A stretch of 64,000 bases of DNA, from contig NZ_CP020465.1 of the NCBI RefSeq assembly GCF_002076895.1, positions 4,092,001 to 4,156,000 of the forward strand, read 5' to 3'. Under the pieces are notes generated by a model. It worked only from the letters and a program-made list of their open reading frames with translations, did no database searches and was not told where the DNA came from. Source of the stretch: Cognaticolwellia beringensis (GTDB taxonomy: Bacteria; Pseudomonadota; Gammaproteobacteria; Enterobacterales; Alteromonadaceae). Position 1 is the first letter of the stretch, and each line of letters starts with the position of its first letter. Positions 8,749 through 18,131 of the stretch are shown piece after piece. The translations under genes and the position numbers were made by a program.

Positions 8749-11301
8749 TTAGAAGTTATATGTTGCTTTTACGTAGTAGAAACCACCATTAAAGCCAAAT
8801 GGAGATGTTTCATAGTACTTACCACCAAGTAGGTTATTTGGTGTACCAGGTCCAAAATCTAACTCTTCAGCATCTTGATCTAGTAGGTTTTGAGCACCAA
8901 CACTTACTTTAAAGTCTTCCATTACATGATAGCTAACTTCAAGATCAACAGTAACAGCTGCATCTGCATCTTTACTTAATCCGCTAGAGTCAGCATGAAC
9001 ACCTTGGTATTCACCGTAGTAGTTTACACGCGTAAACATACTAACTTCATCCCAGCTTTGTGACCAAGTAAAGGTCGCACGATGGTTAGGTAAGTCATTT
9101 TCTAAACGAGATACTTTAAAGTCACCAGTAACAGCAGAGAACCTATCAACGGTTGTTTCATTCCAGTTATAAGCAAGACCGAATGTAGTATCACCGTTTA
9201 ACAATGAAGTAGAGTAGTTAGCAACAAAATCAATACCTTGAGTTGTAGTATCAAAATCATTAGTAAAGAAACTTACTTGTTGAATTGAGTCTACATTTGG
9301 TACGCCATCTGCTTTTAATTTCACTTTATCTTCAGGAGTTAAATTAACTTTAGCAGACTGAGAAACACGATCAGTTACTTCAATGTTGTAATAATCAAGT
9401 GTGAAATGAATACCTTCTACTTCCCAAACTGCACCTAATGAAAGACTTTCTGATTCTTCAGGTGATAATTCAGTTGCACCCAACTGCTGAGCTACAGGAT
9501 TAGACGCTGCTAATAACGCAGAATCTACAAGTATGCCGTCGTCAAGAGAGGTTTGTACGTTTGAGTAGTTAGCCTGACCAACGGTTGGCGCACGGAAGCC
9601 TGAACTTACAGAGCCACGTAATGAAAAGTCGTCTGTCACATTGTATTGTGCCGTTACTTTGTAGTTCGTGGTGTTACCAAAAGTACTGTAATCTTCAAAA
9701 CGTAAGGCATAGCCCATTAAGAAGTCTTCAGTGTATTGTGCTTCGACATCAAGATAAAGCGCATAGTTTTGACGAGAAAATGAACCGGCTGAAGAGGGTT
9801 TAAAGCCAGGAAACCCGTTAGAGCCAATACTAAAACCTTGGTCTGTATATGGACCTGCGGTAAAAGATGCTTCGTCACCTGCACTCACTTCAAACGTTTC
9901 TTGATGGTATTCATAACCACCAGCAATAATTAGTGGCATCTCCAAACCTACTTCAAGTTCTTTAACTAAATCAACATTAAAGAATTTTTCAAGTTGAACG
10001 TGGCTACCTGGATTAAAGTCACGTGGAGTTTCTGGACCTAATGATGCATTTAACGTGTTGTAGATAACGTAACTTGATTCGTTACGACCTACAGAACCAC
10101 TGACGTCGTAAGACAAAGTGTCATCAAACTGACCACGTGTTCCCATGGTTATTGATGTATCAACGATGTTACCACCAAAGTTAGGTGTAAATCCGCCTGG
10201 TGCTAATTCATTGAATGAAAAACAATTATCATTATTTGCGACATTATCAATGTAATTTTGTTGAGTTAACACGTTACCGGTAGTGATCTCTACAGGTAGA
10301 CAAGTTCTCTCAGCGCCCTGAGTTTGCGCAAGATCACCAATCAATAACGAAGCACCGTCGTCATTAGAGTAGACGCCACCACGGTTATGTGGATTACGAT
10401 AATAGAAACCACCACGAACATCACGTTCAGAGAAGTTACCAAACATATAAACTTCACGGTCGTTACCTATATCTAAACCGAAGTTACCAAAAATAGTGAT
10501 GTCATCATTAATTTCTGGAGAACCCCAAATTTGTGCTAGCGATTCAACATTTGTGTTGCCGGCATCAATAAAACCTTGATCATCAGGACGTTGTTCACTT
10601 CGACTAGTAGCATCTGCATTTTTATATTGAAAACTCAGGTTAGCAAAACCATCATCAGTCAGAGCCATACCAATATTACCAGACACTTCAGTAGTATCGC
10701 CGTCACCTTCGTAATATGAACCATGACGCACATTTAAAGAGCCACCGTCTGCATCATCTTTTAAGACAAAGTTCATTACACCTGCGATAGCATCTGAACC
10801 GTATTGTGCCGCAGCACCGTCACGCAATACTTCAACTTGTTTTAGTGCTGAACTAGGAATAACTGAAATGTCAGGACCCTGAGCACCATCATTAATACCA
10901 CCACCTAATAAGGCAATAACAGAGGCACGATGACGTCGCTTACCGTTGACAAGTATCAAGGTGCTGTCTGAAGAAAGGCCACGAAGGTTAGCAGGTTTAA
11001 CTAAGCTTGCAGCATCTGATATAGGGTTACTTTGCACGTTGAATGAAGGAACAGTACCTTTTAATAATTCAAGCATATCGGTGTTACCCGATTTCTCTAG
11101 TTCCTCAGAGCCTATTAAATCAATAGGTACTGGTGAATCGTTCACTGAACGAGGTGCGCCGCGAGAGCCTACTACGGCAATACGCTCAACTTCTTCTTTT
11201 TTAACTTTGCCTGCATCGTTTTCAGCAGCATATGATTGAACAGTACCTAACGCTAAACTCACAGATAGCGCTAAAGTTGTAATTTTAAATGTTGACGACA
11301 T
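8749..11301 (-). CDS. TonB-dependent outer-membrane receptor (no STN domain)
   Basis: 850 residues with a cleavable signal peptide (ends SYAAEN) and a TonB-box-like ERIAVVGSRG at about 40. The plug has LRGLSSDSTLILVNGKRRHR and EVLRDGAAAQYGSDAIAGVMN, almost the same wording as in the downstream STN receptor, so the two are paralogues. The barrel ends KATYNF. The start has a GGGAAGG ribosome site. It follows the FecI-like sigma and FecR-like anti-sigma genes on the same strand but, unlike a standard FecA, has no STN domain, so it cannot signal by the known route. A hairpin lies between fecR and this gene. Probable function is uptake of an iron chelate, peptide or similar ligand; undetermined. 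Confidence 0.92.
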   Translation of the reverse strand: MSSTFKITTLALSVSLALGTVQSYAAENDAGKVKKEEVERIAVVGSRGAPRSVNDSPVPIDLIGSEELEKSGNTDMLELLKGTVPSFNVQSNPISDAASLVKPANLRGLSSDSTLILVNGKRRHRASVIALLGGGINDGAQGPDISVIPSSALKQVEVLRDGAAAQYGSDAIAGVMNFVLKDDADGGSLNVRHGSYYEGDGDTTEVSGNIGMALTDDGFANLSFQYKNADATSRSEQRPDDQGFIDAGNTNVESLAQIWGSPEINDDITIFGNFGLDIGNDREVYMFGNFSERDVRGGFYYRNPHNRGGVYSNDDGASLLIGDLAQTQGAERTCLPVEITTGNVLTQQNYIDNVANNDNCFSFNELAPGGFTPNFGGNIVDTSITMGTRGQFDDTLSYDVSGSVGRNESSYVIYNTLNASLGPETPRDFNPGSHVQLEKFFNVDLVKELEVGLEMPLIIAGGYEYHQETFEVSAGDEASFTAGPYTDQGFSIGSNGFPGFKPSSAGSFSRQNYALYLDVEAQYTEDFLMGYALRFEDYSTFGNTTNYKVTAQYNVTDDFSLRGSVSSGFRAPTVGQANYSNVQTSLDDGILVDSALLAASNPVAQQLGATELSPEESESLSLGAVWEVEGIHFTLDYYNIEVTDRVSQSAKVNLTPEDKVKLKADGVPNVDSIQQVSFFTNDFDTTTQGIDFVANYSTSLLNGDTTFGLAYNWNETTVDRFSAVTGDFKVSRLENDLPNHRATFTWSQSWDEVSMFTRVNYYGEYQGVHADSSGLSKDADAAVTVDLEVSYHVMEDFKVSVGAQNLLDQDAEELDFGPGTPNNLLGGKYYETSPFGFNGGFYYVKATYNF

Positions 11302-11546
11302 GGTATTACCTTCCCAATATATTTATAGTTTTATAATTATCTTTTTCAGCTGCTATTTGATTAAATTTTTTGCAACTTACACTAAAGAGTTAGATTGTTT
11401 ATAAAACCGTAAAGAAAATTTGTTTTTTCTTTAAATAATTTCTGCAAAGGTATATTTAATGCTTTTTTACAGCTTTATTGTTAATCCTTGTTTTTAGTAA
11501 CAGAGGTAATAACAGAGCGGATAACAAGGGTTGTCAGGAGGGGATG
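11302..11546 (-). promoter_or_regulatory. upstream region of the 850-residue receptor
   Basis: About 245 bp of non-coding sequence between the receptor start and the hairpin following fecR. Its size suggests that the receptor has its own promoter rather than depending only on read-through. No confident ECF motif was identified. Confidence 0.4.
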
Positions 11547-11579
11547 AGGTTTTATCATTCATATTCAATGATAAAACCT
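11547..11579 (-). terminator. hairpin after the anti-sigma gene
   Basis: AGGTTTTATCATT and AATGATAAAACCT are perfect 13-bp arms around a 7-bp loop, about 60 bp after the FecR stop. There is no following T-run, so it may be a processing or mRNA-stability element rather than a full terminator. Confidence 0.55.
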
Positions 11580-11637
11580 TAATACATAACTAAAATAAAT
11601 GTTTTGGCATCTAGAGTTAACTTTTTAAACTAAGCCG

Positions 11638-12675
11638 TTATATTTTTTTAGTGAGTAATACTTTATTTGCACCAAGACGCTCAGACTTCATATTAAATGA
11701 AAGTTCTATTGCTTCTATTAAAGCTTCACTGTCTTTAAGATCAAAACGCCCACTGATTAGAGTCTTGTGTAGAGAAGGGTCCTTTAAGACTATCTCAATT
11801 TCTACATAGCGATTAATCTCTTCAATAACATCAGATAATTTTTCATTAACAAAAATTAATTTTCCATTAAGCCATGAAAGTTCTCGAGCCATATTCTCTG
11901 CTTTAATGTGCGTTAGCGTAGGTGATTGATCGTTAGTTACTACTACTTTTTCACCTTTAGTAATATAAACATCATCTTTATGAATCGTTCCATTATCTAA
12001 GTCGTTAATGTCAGTTAATGTTGTATTGAGTGCCAGTTTTGACATTTTAACTTTACCGTCAGTTACCGTGACTTGAATATCTTCGGATTGTAAATGTACA
12101 ACAAACTTTGTGCCGATAGCTTGTACCAAGCGATCACCAGCATAAACAATAAAGGGTCGACTAGGATCATGTGCAACTTCAAATAAAGCCTCACCTTTGA
12201 TTAATTTAATAATACGTTTATTGTCACTAAACTCAGTTTCAATATGAGTATTGGTATTTAAATATATAATTGAGCCATCATCAAATGTTGCATCCATTTG
12301 CTGACCAATTAATGTAGCATATGAACTTTTTTGCACGTCATTAGGCATTCCTACCCAAAGCAGCAGTGCAACAAAGCTTATACTTGCTGCCAACATAACT
12401 GGCTTAACGATAGGTTGTAATATCGGCCATATAGATACCTTTACTGATGCATCTTTATTATCAATAATCATCAGTATCTCATCCATATCATCCCAGACAT
12501 CGGCCATCGCTTTTAATGCTACTGGGTGCCTTTTATCTGCCGACAACCAAGCCTTCAATTCTTTTCTTGATTGATCAGATAAATTACCATTGTCTAGTCT
12601 AACTAACCAAATAGACGCTTCGTCATCAATCGTATTTAAGGTACGAAGTGGAATTACTTTATTACTTTTATTCAT
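11638..12675 (-). CDS. FecR-family anti-sigma factor
   Basis: 345 residues. The cytoplasmic N-terminal domain (about 17-60, SIWLVRLDNGNLSDQSRKELKAW) is the sigma-binding FecR N-domain. One membrane segment lies near 95-110 (AASISFVALLLWVG). The periplasmic FecR domain follows (about 125-215, ALFEVAHDPSRPFIVYAGDRLVQAIGT), then a C-terminal STN-like fold (about 265-335, LSDVIEEINRYVEIEIVL). It would hold the adjacent sigma factor until an STN-bearing receptor signals. Its ATG overlaps the sigma gene stop by 4 bp, so the two are translationally coupled. The only STN receptor in view is the second one downstream. Confidence 0.93.
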   Translation of the reverse strand: MNKSNKVIPLRTLNTIDDEASIWLVRLDNGNLSDQSRKELKAWLSADKRHPVALKAMADVWDDMDEILMIIDNKDASVKVSIWPILQPIVKPVMLAASISFVALLLWVGMPNDVQKSSYATLIGQQMDATFDDGSIIYLNTNTHIETEFSDNKRIIKLIKGEALFEVAHDPSRPFIVYAGDRLVQAIGTKFVVHLQSEDIQVTVTDGKVKMSKLALNTTLTDINDLDNGTIHKDDVYITKGEKVVVTNDQSPTLTHIKAENMARELSWLNGKLIFVNEKLSDVIEEINRYVEIEIVLKDPSLHKTLISGRFDLKDSEALIEAIELSFNMKSERLGANKVLLTKKI

Positions 12676-13247
12676 TTTGTTTGCTCTTCGCTTGATTGAT
12701 TAAGATGTACCGGCAGTTTGAGTTCATCAACTTCATATCCTTGAGCACAAAGTGACTGTTTGCATTGTTTTAACCCTTGGGCAATGTACTTTTCAATAGA
12801 ACTAACTGATACATCCATTTTATTTGCTATTTCCTTATGACTTAAACAATAGAGCTTTCTTAATAGTATTGCGCGGCGTTGTTTTTCTGGTAATGAACTT
12901 AAGACCTGATTAAAACGCTCAAATTTTAGTTTTTGATATAAGTCTTTCTCAACCGTATTCTCATCGTCATCTTCAATTAATGCATCATCTAATTCTGTAT
13001 GTATTGCTTTTGATTGTTGCATTAACTTTTTAAGCACTAAGTTTCTCGAAACAACAAATAAATATCCTTTTGGGGATTTAATTTGTTGTTTGGCATCAGA
13101 GTCTAAAACTCTAATAAAAGTTTCCTGTAAAATATCATCAACATCTTGCTGCTCTACACTCATCTTCATAATAGAGCGCACTAAACCATCCCTACATGAC
13201 TGGAACGCTGTTAAAACTCTATTGTTCGATTGCTTGTTTACTAGCAT
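12672..13247 (-). CDS. ECF sigma factor, FecI-like
   Basis: 191 residues. Region 2 (about 10-75) has QQDVDDILQETFIRVL, the core-binding and -10-recognition helix. Region 4 (about 110-165) has LPEKQRRAILLRKLYCLSHKEIANKMDVSVSSIEKYI, the -35-binding helix-turn-helix. There is no region 1.1 or 3, as expected of extracytoplasmic-function sigma factors. A short acidic linker and a C-terminal tail are unremarkable. It is coupled to the FecR-like gene and followed by two TonB receptors, the usual surface-signalling arrangement. The likely regulon includes these receptors, which is an inference from context. Confidence 0.93.
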   Translation of the reverse strand: MLVNKQSNNRVLTAFQSCRDGLVRSIMKMSVEQQDVDDILQETFIRVLDSDAKQQIKSPKGYLFVVSRNLVLKKLMQQSKAIHTELDDALIEDDDENTVEKDLYQKLKFERFNQVLSSLPEKQRRAILLRKLYCLSHKEIANKMDVSVSSIEKYIAQGLKQCKQSLCAQGYEVDELKLPVHLNQSSEEQTK

Positions 13248-13577
13248 TTAATGTTTCCGTTAATACGCGCTTTAACTAAAGAGTCTGCTTGTTATGTAAT
13301 CCATAACAATTTTAGACAAAAGATAAGATAACATCCTTTTTATCACAACTTGTATAAATTATAACCGCGTTATATTTCTTTACTTATATTTTTACCCATT
13401 GAATTAATGGATTTAATTGATGATAAACACCACAACGTTAAATGATTTATCTGATGGTAAATAATGTTTATGAATTTCTTAATAAAAAGTTATGGATTAT
13501 CGCACTGACAAACTCTTTAGCGGTATCGGTGAATTAATTTACTAGCACAATAAAAAATTATAACGGTGGAAATTATT
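13248..13577. promoter_or_regulatory. divergent promoter region, ECF sigma gene / putP
   Basis: About 330 bp of AT-rich non-coding sequence between two divergent genes. It must hold promoters in both directions. I could not assign convincing -35/-10 pairs. Confidence 0.4.
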
Positions 13578-15065
13578 TTGGAATTTGAAACACTTTTTTC
13601 TTTAGGTCTTTATTTTAGTGCAATGCTTGGTATTGGTTTGTATGCGTATCGTAAATCAACCAGTGATGTCGCAGGTTATATGCTTGGCGGTAGGAGCTTA
13701 AGTCCGAGTGTTGCAGCGCTTTCTGCTGGGGCATCTGATATGAGTGGTTGGATGTTGATGGGCTTACCTGGAGCGATGTATATTTCAGGTGTTAGTAGTT
13801 TATGGATTGCTATAGGTTTAGTCGTTGGTGCTTTTTTAAATTACCTGATTGTTGCTCCTCGTCTTAGAACCTATACCGAAGTGGCCAATGACTCTATAAC
13901 CTTACCTGATTTTTTTGAAAATAGGTTTAATGATAAATCGCGTATGTTAAGAATAGTTTCATCGGTTGTAATTGTGGTGTTTTTCACACTTTATACTTCG
14001 AGCGGTATAGTTGCTGGCGGTAAACTATTTGAAAGTTCTTTTGGTATAAATTATGAAGTCGGCTTGTATGTTACTGCGGGCGTAGTTGTTGCGTATACAC
14101 TCTTTGGTGGGTTTTTAGCGGTGAGCTTAACTGATTTTGTTCAAGGTTGTATTATGTTTGTTGCTTTAGTATTGGTGCCTATAGTGGCTATTGGTGAAGT
14201 GGGTGGTATATCAGAACTGCATGCAAGTATTAGTGCCATTAACCCTGCATTATTAGATGTTTTTAGTGGTGTCAGCTTAATCGGTATTATTTCTGCTCTG
14301 GCTTGGGGGCTAGGTTATTTTGGTCAACCCCATATTATTGTACGTTTTATGGCGATACGTAGTATTAAAGACATACCAGCAGCTCGTCGAATAGGGATGA
14401 GTTGGATGGTCGTTTCTATTATTGGCGCAATGGCAACAGGCTTTGCTGGTATTGCATATGTAGCTAAAACAGGATTACAACTTGATGACGCTGAAACTAT
14501 TTTTATTGTTTTATCTCAAATATTATTTAGCCCGTTAATTGCAGGTTTTTTATTGGCGGCAATCTTAGCGGCCATTATGAGTACTATTTCTTCTCAGTTA
14601 TTGGTTACATCAAGTTCATTGACTGAAGATTTTTATAAAACATTTTTGCATCGAGACGCTAGCGACAAGCAACAAGTGCTGGTAGGGCGAATTGCGGTAT
14701 TTTTAGTTGCTTTGGTGGCAATTTATCTAGCTTATGATCGTAACTCATCTATTTTATCATTAGTCAGTAATGCTTGGGCAGGTTTTGGGGCGGCTTTTGG
14801 TCCTGTGGTTATTGGCAGTTTATTTTGGAAAGAAATGACTAGAAATGCCGCTTTAGCCGGAATGATAACAGGGGCGTTAACGGTATTGTTGTGGATTTAC
14901 GTGCCTATTAGTATTAATGGTCAATCATTAAGTTCAGTCATGTATGAACTAGTGCCAGGCTTTATTCTATGTTCAAGCGTTATCTATATAGTAACAAAAA
15001 TAGCCCCACAAGATGATGGAAAGGTTTTAGCCAAACATGATGAAATGTTAACGCATCATGTTTAA
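13578..15065 (+). CDS. putP: sodium/proline symporter
   Basis: 495 residues from the chosen TTG; the frame can also start at a GTG at 13566. The TTG has GGTGGA seven bases ahead, and this start aligns with the E. coli PutP N-terminus, while the GTG has no ribosome site. Thirteen transmembrane segments are expected. The TM2 signature SAGASDMSGWMLMGLPGA contains the Asp and Ser known in E. coli PutP for Na+ binding. Other strong matches are GGRSLSPSVAALS, LPDFFENRF, FFTLYTSSGIVAGG and FGGFLAVSLTDFVQG. It imports L-proline with Na+ as osmolyte or nutrient. No putA is in the window. A long stem-loop lies 40 bp after the stop. Confidence 0.95.
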   Translation: MEFETLFSLGLYFSAMLGIGLYAYRKSTSDVAGYMLGGRSLSPSVAALSAGASDMSGWMLMGLPGAMYISGVSSLWIAIGLVVGAFLNYLIVAPRLRTYTEVANDSITLPDFFENRFNDKSRMLRIVSSVVIVVFFTLYTSSGIVAGGKLFESSFGINYEVGLYVTAGVVVAYTLFGGFLAVSLTDFVQGCIMFVALVLVPIVAIGEVGGISELHASISAINPALLDVFSGVSLIGIISALAWGLGYFGQPHIIVRFMAIRSIKDIPAARRIGMSWMVVSIIGAMATGFAGIAYVAKTGLQLDDAETIFIVLSQILFSPLIAGFLLAAILAAIMSTISSQLLVTSSSLTEDFYKTFLHRDASDKQQVLVGRIAVFLVALVAIYLAYDRNSSILSLVSNAWAGFGAAFGPVVIGSLFWKEMTRNAALAGMITGALTVLLWIYVPISINGQSLSSVMYELVPGFILCSSVIYIVTKIAPQDDGKVLAKHDEMLTHHV

Positions 15066-15103
15066 TTTTAAGACTTACTGAATTTTCTATCAGAAAAATT
15101 AAG

Positions 15104-15143
15104 CCCCTAACAGATCTAATCACTGAGTTTTACCTGTTAGGGG
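15104..15143. terminator. stem-loop downstream of putP
   Basis: CCCCTAACAG and CTGTTAGGGG are perfect 10-bp arms around a 20-bp loop. On the plus strand no T-run follows; on the minus strand the stem is followed by CTTAATTTTTC. It may act as an mRNA 3' stabiliser or a weak terminator for putP. Confidence 0.45.
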
Positions 15144-15580
15144 AACAGTACAATAAATTTTCCTTAAGCGACGTATTTACTCATTATTATCAGCAGTGTT
15201 ATTTTTAGTTAAGTTTTAGAATAGCGCTAAATAGAAGGGGGCTTGTACAAGAAATTTAATTCAAATGGGCCTTTGTTTTATAATTTTAGACCTTGCTTTG
15301 ATCATGTATTTAAATCTCTAATGTAGTCATAAAGTTTAGTCACTAGTTCATGGTATTAGATGATGTAATTATAAAGCGGCTGATGGAAAAAGATTCTCAA
15401 CTAATTTCTTAAGTAATTTACCAAGTATTACCTAGCCGCTAAATTTGCATTTCAACGTTTACCATATAAGCTTATATTTACTACTTTATAAGTCAGAAAT
15501 ATGATTTTCAGTTAATAAATATATTTGTAAACGTCAACGATTGGCTGAAATAATTGAATGTTTTCATAGAAGGGAAACTT
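15144..15580. other. gene-free stretch before the barrel gene
   Basis: About 430 bp, AT-rich, without a convincing ORF or repeat. It should contain the promoter of the outer-membrane barrel gene that begins at 15581. Confidence 0.4.
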
Positions 15581-16858
15581 ATGAAAAAAACTAACAATCA
15601 CTTAAACCTGCCTAGTGTAAAGCGATATAACTTGTTTGTACTTATGTCTACATTGTGGATATCTACAACTCATTTCAGTTATGCTCAGCAAATTACTGAA
15701 CCGCAAGCATCAGATAAAACAAAGTATCAACTTGAATTAGAACGACAACACAAAATGCTCATTAAACAGGGAGAAGAAATTAAAAATTTAAAACGTTTGA
15801 TTCAAAATCAACGTGCTAAAAAAGAACAAAAAAATACCAATTCTCCCCGTAAACCATCAAAAAATAAAGTTACCAAGAAAAATAACAAAGCCAATCCTAA
15901 AGTTGTTAATAAGCCTGTAGGCAAAGCGCCACCTAAAACATCAACACGTATTGATGTAGCTTCCATACCTAAATTAAGTACTAATATTAGCGGTGTGCTG
16001 ACAAAGGCAGGTACTTTAATCGTTGAGCCAAGAATAGGCTATTCGTATACAGATACTAACCGAGTATTTCTAGATGCATATTCATTTCTTCCTGCACTAG
16101 TGGTGGGTTTAATCGATCTTAGAGAAATAAAACGCCATACCGTTATTGGCAGTCTCGGTACTCGATATGGTTTGACTGATCGATGGGAAGTCGACCTCAA
16201 ACTTTCTTACGTTGGCCGTAATGACAGTCAACGCTCTCGTCCTGTAAGTGTTGGGGTTAGTGAAGACGAAATATTTACAGCAAGTGGTAGTGATATAGGT
16301 GATATAGAGCTGTCAACACGATACCAACTGAATTCTGGGCTAGATGGCGGAGCAATTTATGTTTTTAATCTAGTTGCCACGGTGCCTACAGGTACAAGTC
16401 CATTCGATGTTGATTATGTAGAATCAACGCCTGGAGCTGTTTTTCCTACAGAGTTACCAACAGGATCAGGATATTTCAGTGTTCAACCTAGTTTAACTGC
16501 TATTTATCCAACAGACCCTGGCGTACTTTTTGGTAATATAAGCTATGGTAATAATTTAGGCACAGATGAAGATGTAGGCCGAGTCAATCCAGGTGATAGC
16601 ATAGGGTTAAGCTTTGGCTTAGGACTGTCGTTAAATGAACGCACTTCTATGAGTTTAAGTTACTCACATAAACATGTATTAAAATCTAAAATTGATGACG
16701 TTAAAATTGATGGTAGTGAGCTTGATATTGGGCAATTGGTTATTGGTTTTTCATTCAATTATTCCCAACAAACCAATATTAATTTATCACTAAATATTGG
16801 TGTTACAGATGATGCACCCGATGTTCGATTAAACTTCAGGGTTCCAATGGTGTTTTAA
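15581..16858 (+). CDS. FapF-like outer-membrane beta-barrel with N-terminal coiled coil
   Basis: 425 residues from the ATG preceded by GAAGG; a weaker ATG lies nine codons upstream. A signal peptide ends near residue 36 (HFSYAQQ). Residues about 48-85 are a charged coiled coil (YQLELERQHKMLIKQGEEIKNL), 86-122 a Lys/Asn/Pro-rich linker, and about 130-425 a beta-barrel ending MVF, with Phe last as in outer-membrane proteins. The barrel resembles the MetA-pathway-of-phenol-degradation family, to which the amyloid secretion pore FapF also belongs; FapF too has an N-terminal periplasmic coiled coil. It is convergent with four minus-strand genes for secreted proteins including a C39 peptidase, so I infer it is the export pore for the repeat protein. 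A generic transporter role is the alternative. Confidence 0.7.
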   Translation: MKKTNNHLNLPSVKRYNLFVLMSTLWISTTHFSYAQQITEPQASDKTKYQLELERQHKMLIKQGEEIKNLKRLIQNQRAKKEQKNTNSPRKPSKNKVTKKNNKANPKVVNKPVGKAPPKTSTRIDVASIPKLSTNISGVLTKAGTLIVEPRIGYSYTDTNRVFLDAYSFLPALVVGLIDLREIKRHTVIGSLGTRYGLTDRWEVDLKLSYVGRNDSQRSRPVSVGVSEDEIFTASGSDIGDIELSTRYQLNSGLDGGAIYVFNLVATVPTGTSPFDVDYVESTPGAVFPTELPTGSGYFSVQPSLTAIYPTDPGVLFGNISYGNNLGTDEDVGRVNPGDSIGLSFGLGLSLNERTSMSLSYSHKHVLKSKIDDVKIDGSELDIGQLVIGFSFNYSQQTNINLSLNIGVTDDAPDVRLNFRVPMVF

Positions 16859-16905
16859 CTCAATATTTAAAACCTTCTATATAAATAAATTAATTACCCG
16901 AATGG

Positions 16906-17406
16906 CTATAGGCAGTGAGTACATATTGAGTGCAAATTATAAAATTGATCATTATTTGGCGTTAAATTGATATTATTTAAGTTTTTAATATCAATGTTGA
17001 TGTTATTGATGGTTTGTAGTGTTTGGTTGTCGAGATCATTTTGAATAATTGACTGGAATAGGGAACTAGATAACCCTGGTACATTCAATTTTCCATTTTT
17101 CACTATATTATGACTATTTGGTGTTTTAAAATAAGAACTTGCGATTTCTTCTCCATTTTGAAATATGCGTTTTTCAAAACTGATATTAACAATTACACCA
17201 TTCGGTAATATAAATCCGCCACGCGAATAAGCTAATTGAGAGTCTGATACTTTAGACCATTTTTCTGTCTCTAAAGTTTGCACAAAAACTCCATCGCCAA
17301 TGACATCGACGCTACTTGCCGCTGAAACTTTATCTGAACCCGTAATGACGATAAATGTCACTATTATGAGGAAGGTTTTTAAAAGCATGGCTGAGATCAC
17401 ATTCAT
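16906..17406 (-). CDS. small secreted protein of the fibre locus
   Basis: 166 residues, last gene of the minus-strand cluster, 21 bp after the C39 peptidase gene. AAAGGA precedes the ATG. A signal peptide ends around residue 29 (DKVSAAS). Residues about 55-95 carry VSDSQLAYSRGGFILPNGVIVNISFEKR-type sequence: an SDSxLxxxRGG element followed by a strand-rich part ending in FQNGEEIAS. The RGG element resembles the double-glycine sites cut by C39 peptidases. The C-terminus is Asn/Ile-rich and ends in CTHCL, a possible disulphide or metal pair. I do not recognise a named family. By position it may be an assembly factor or a further substrate of the peptidase. Confidence 0.7.
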   Translation of the reverse strand: MNVISAMLLKTFLIIVTFIVITGSDKVSAASSVDVIGDGVFVQTLETEKWSKVSDSQLAYSRGGFILPNGVIVNISFEKRIFQNGEEIASSYFKTPNSHNIVKNGKLNVPGLSSSLFQSIIQNDLDNQTLQTINNINIDIKNLNNINLTPNNDQFYNLHSICTHCL

Positions 17407-17427
17407 GGTTATTTCCTTTAATGAAAA

Positions 17428-18123
17428 TCAAAAATCAATTGCTGAAGGTTGAAGCATATTAAATAATGCTAAACTAGAATGATCTACAGCGAGAACCAAA
17501 TGGCCCTTCACTCTGAGTCTCCATTCAGCTTGAGATTGGTAATGATTAGATGCAATGTCCTTTTTGTCCTGAATAACAAACAAAATTCTATTATTCCACA
17601 CCTCTTCAAATTTTGATCTGCTATAAACTTTAATGCCAACGGCAGGGTCACCAATTAACACTTCGTTTTCATCAATGCCTTTAATAATAACAAAGTGCAT
17701 ATAACCTTTATTATTAATAATAGTTATGGCCGGAATTTCAGCTTTTGCAAGCTGGTTTAAACTAATTTTAAATCCATTAGAGTTATAACCTCTACGTGAT
17801 AAATAATGTTTCATATCTAATAATGAAAAGCCATTCTGTTGTATTTTTGGTTGATCACCATTGCTATACATGTCTTTAAAAACCATGAATTCATCTACAA
17901 CATCATCATAATGAAAAGACAGTAAACTTGCTAAAGTAGCAGAGCCACAACTAAAGTCGTACTGCTGCTTATATATAGTTTTGAAGCGTAATTCCGTGAT
18001 ACTTGAAATATTTATTGAAAAATCGCCACCACTGAAACCACCACCCAAATTAACTGTGCCAGCCTGTGCAGGAGGCATTAGTAGTATTAACGACAAAATT
18101 ACCGTAAATATTATACGCATCAT
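17428..18123 (-). CDS. periplasmic C39-family (FapD-like) cysteine peptidase
   Basis: 231 residues with a signal peptide (ends PPAQAGT). The C39 fold spans about 50-180. The oxyanion Gln and nucleophile Cys are in QQYDFSCGSATLASLL, the catalytic His in KGYMHFVIIKGI, and the Asp in VLIGDPAVGIKVYSR. There are no ABC or membrane domains, so it is a stand-alone exported peptidase like FapD of Pseudomonas amyloid operons, unlike bacteriocin exporters. The gene starts 8 bp after the preceding small secreted protein gene and is followed by another, so all are co-transcribed. Both neighbours contain GG motifs that could be its cleavage sites; this is inference. A C-terminal tail of about 45 residues has no known match. 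Confidence 0.85.
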   Translation of the reverse strand: MMRIIFTVILSLILLMPPAQAGTVNLGGGFSGGDFSINISSITELRFKTIYKQQYDFSCGSATLASLLSFHYDDVVDEFMVFKDMYSNGDQPKIQQNGFSLLDMKHYLSRRGYNSNGFKISLNQLAKAEIPAITIINNKGYMHFVIIKGIDENEVLIGDPAVGIKVYSRSKFEEVWNNRILFVIQDKKDIASNHYQSQAEWRLRVKGHLVLAVDHSSLALFNMLQPSAIDF

Positions 18124-18131
18124 GGTTACCT

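Noticed and set aside
17428..18123. Bacteriocin maturation and export gene
   Set aside because: The C39 domain here has a signal peptide but no ABC-transporter or membrane domains, and no ABC exporter gene is nearby. The gene context fits a Fap-like locus better.
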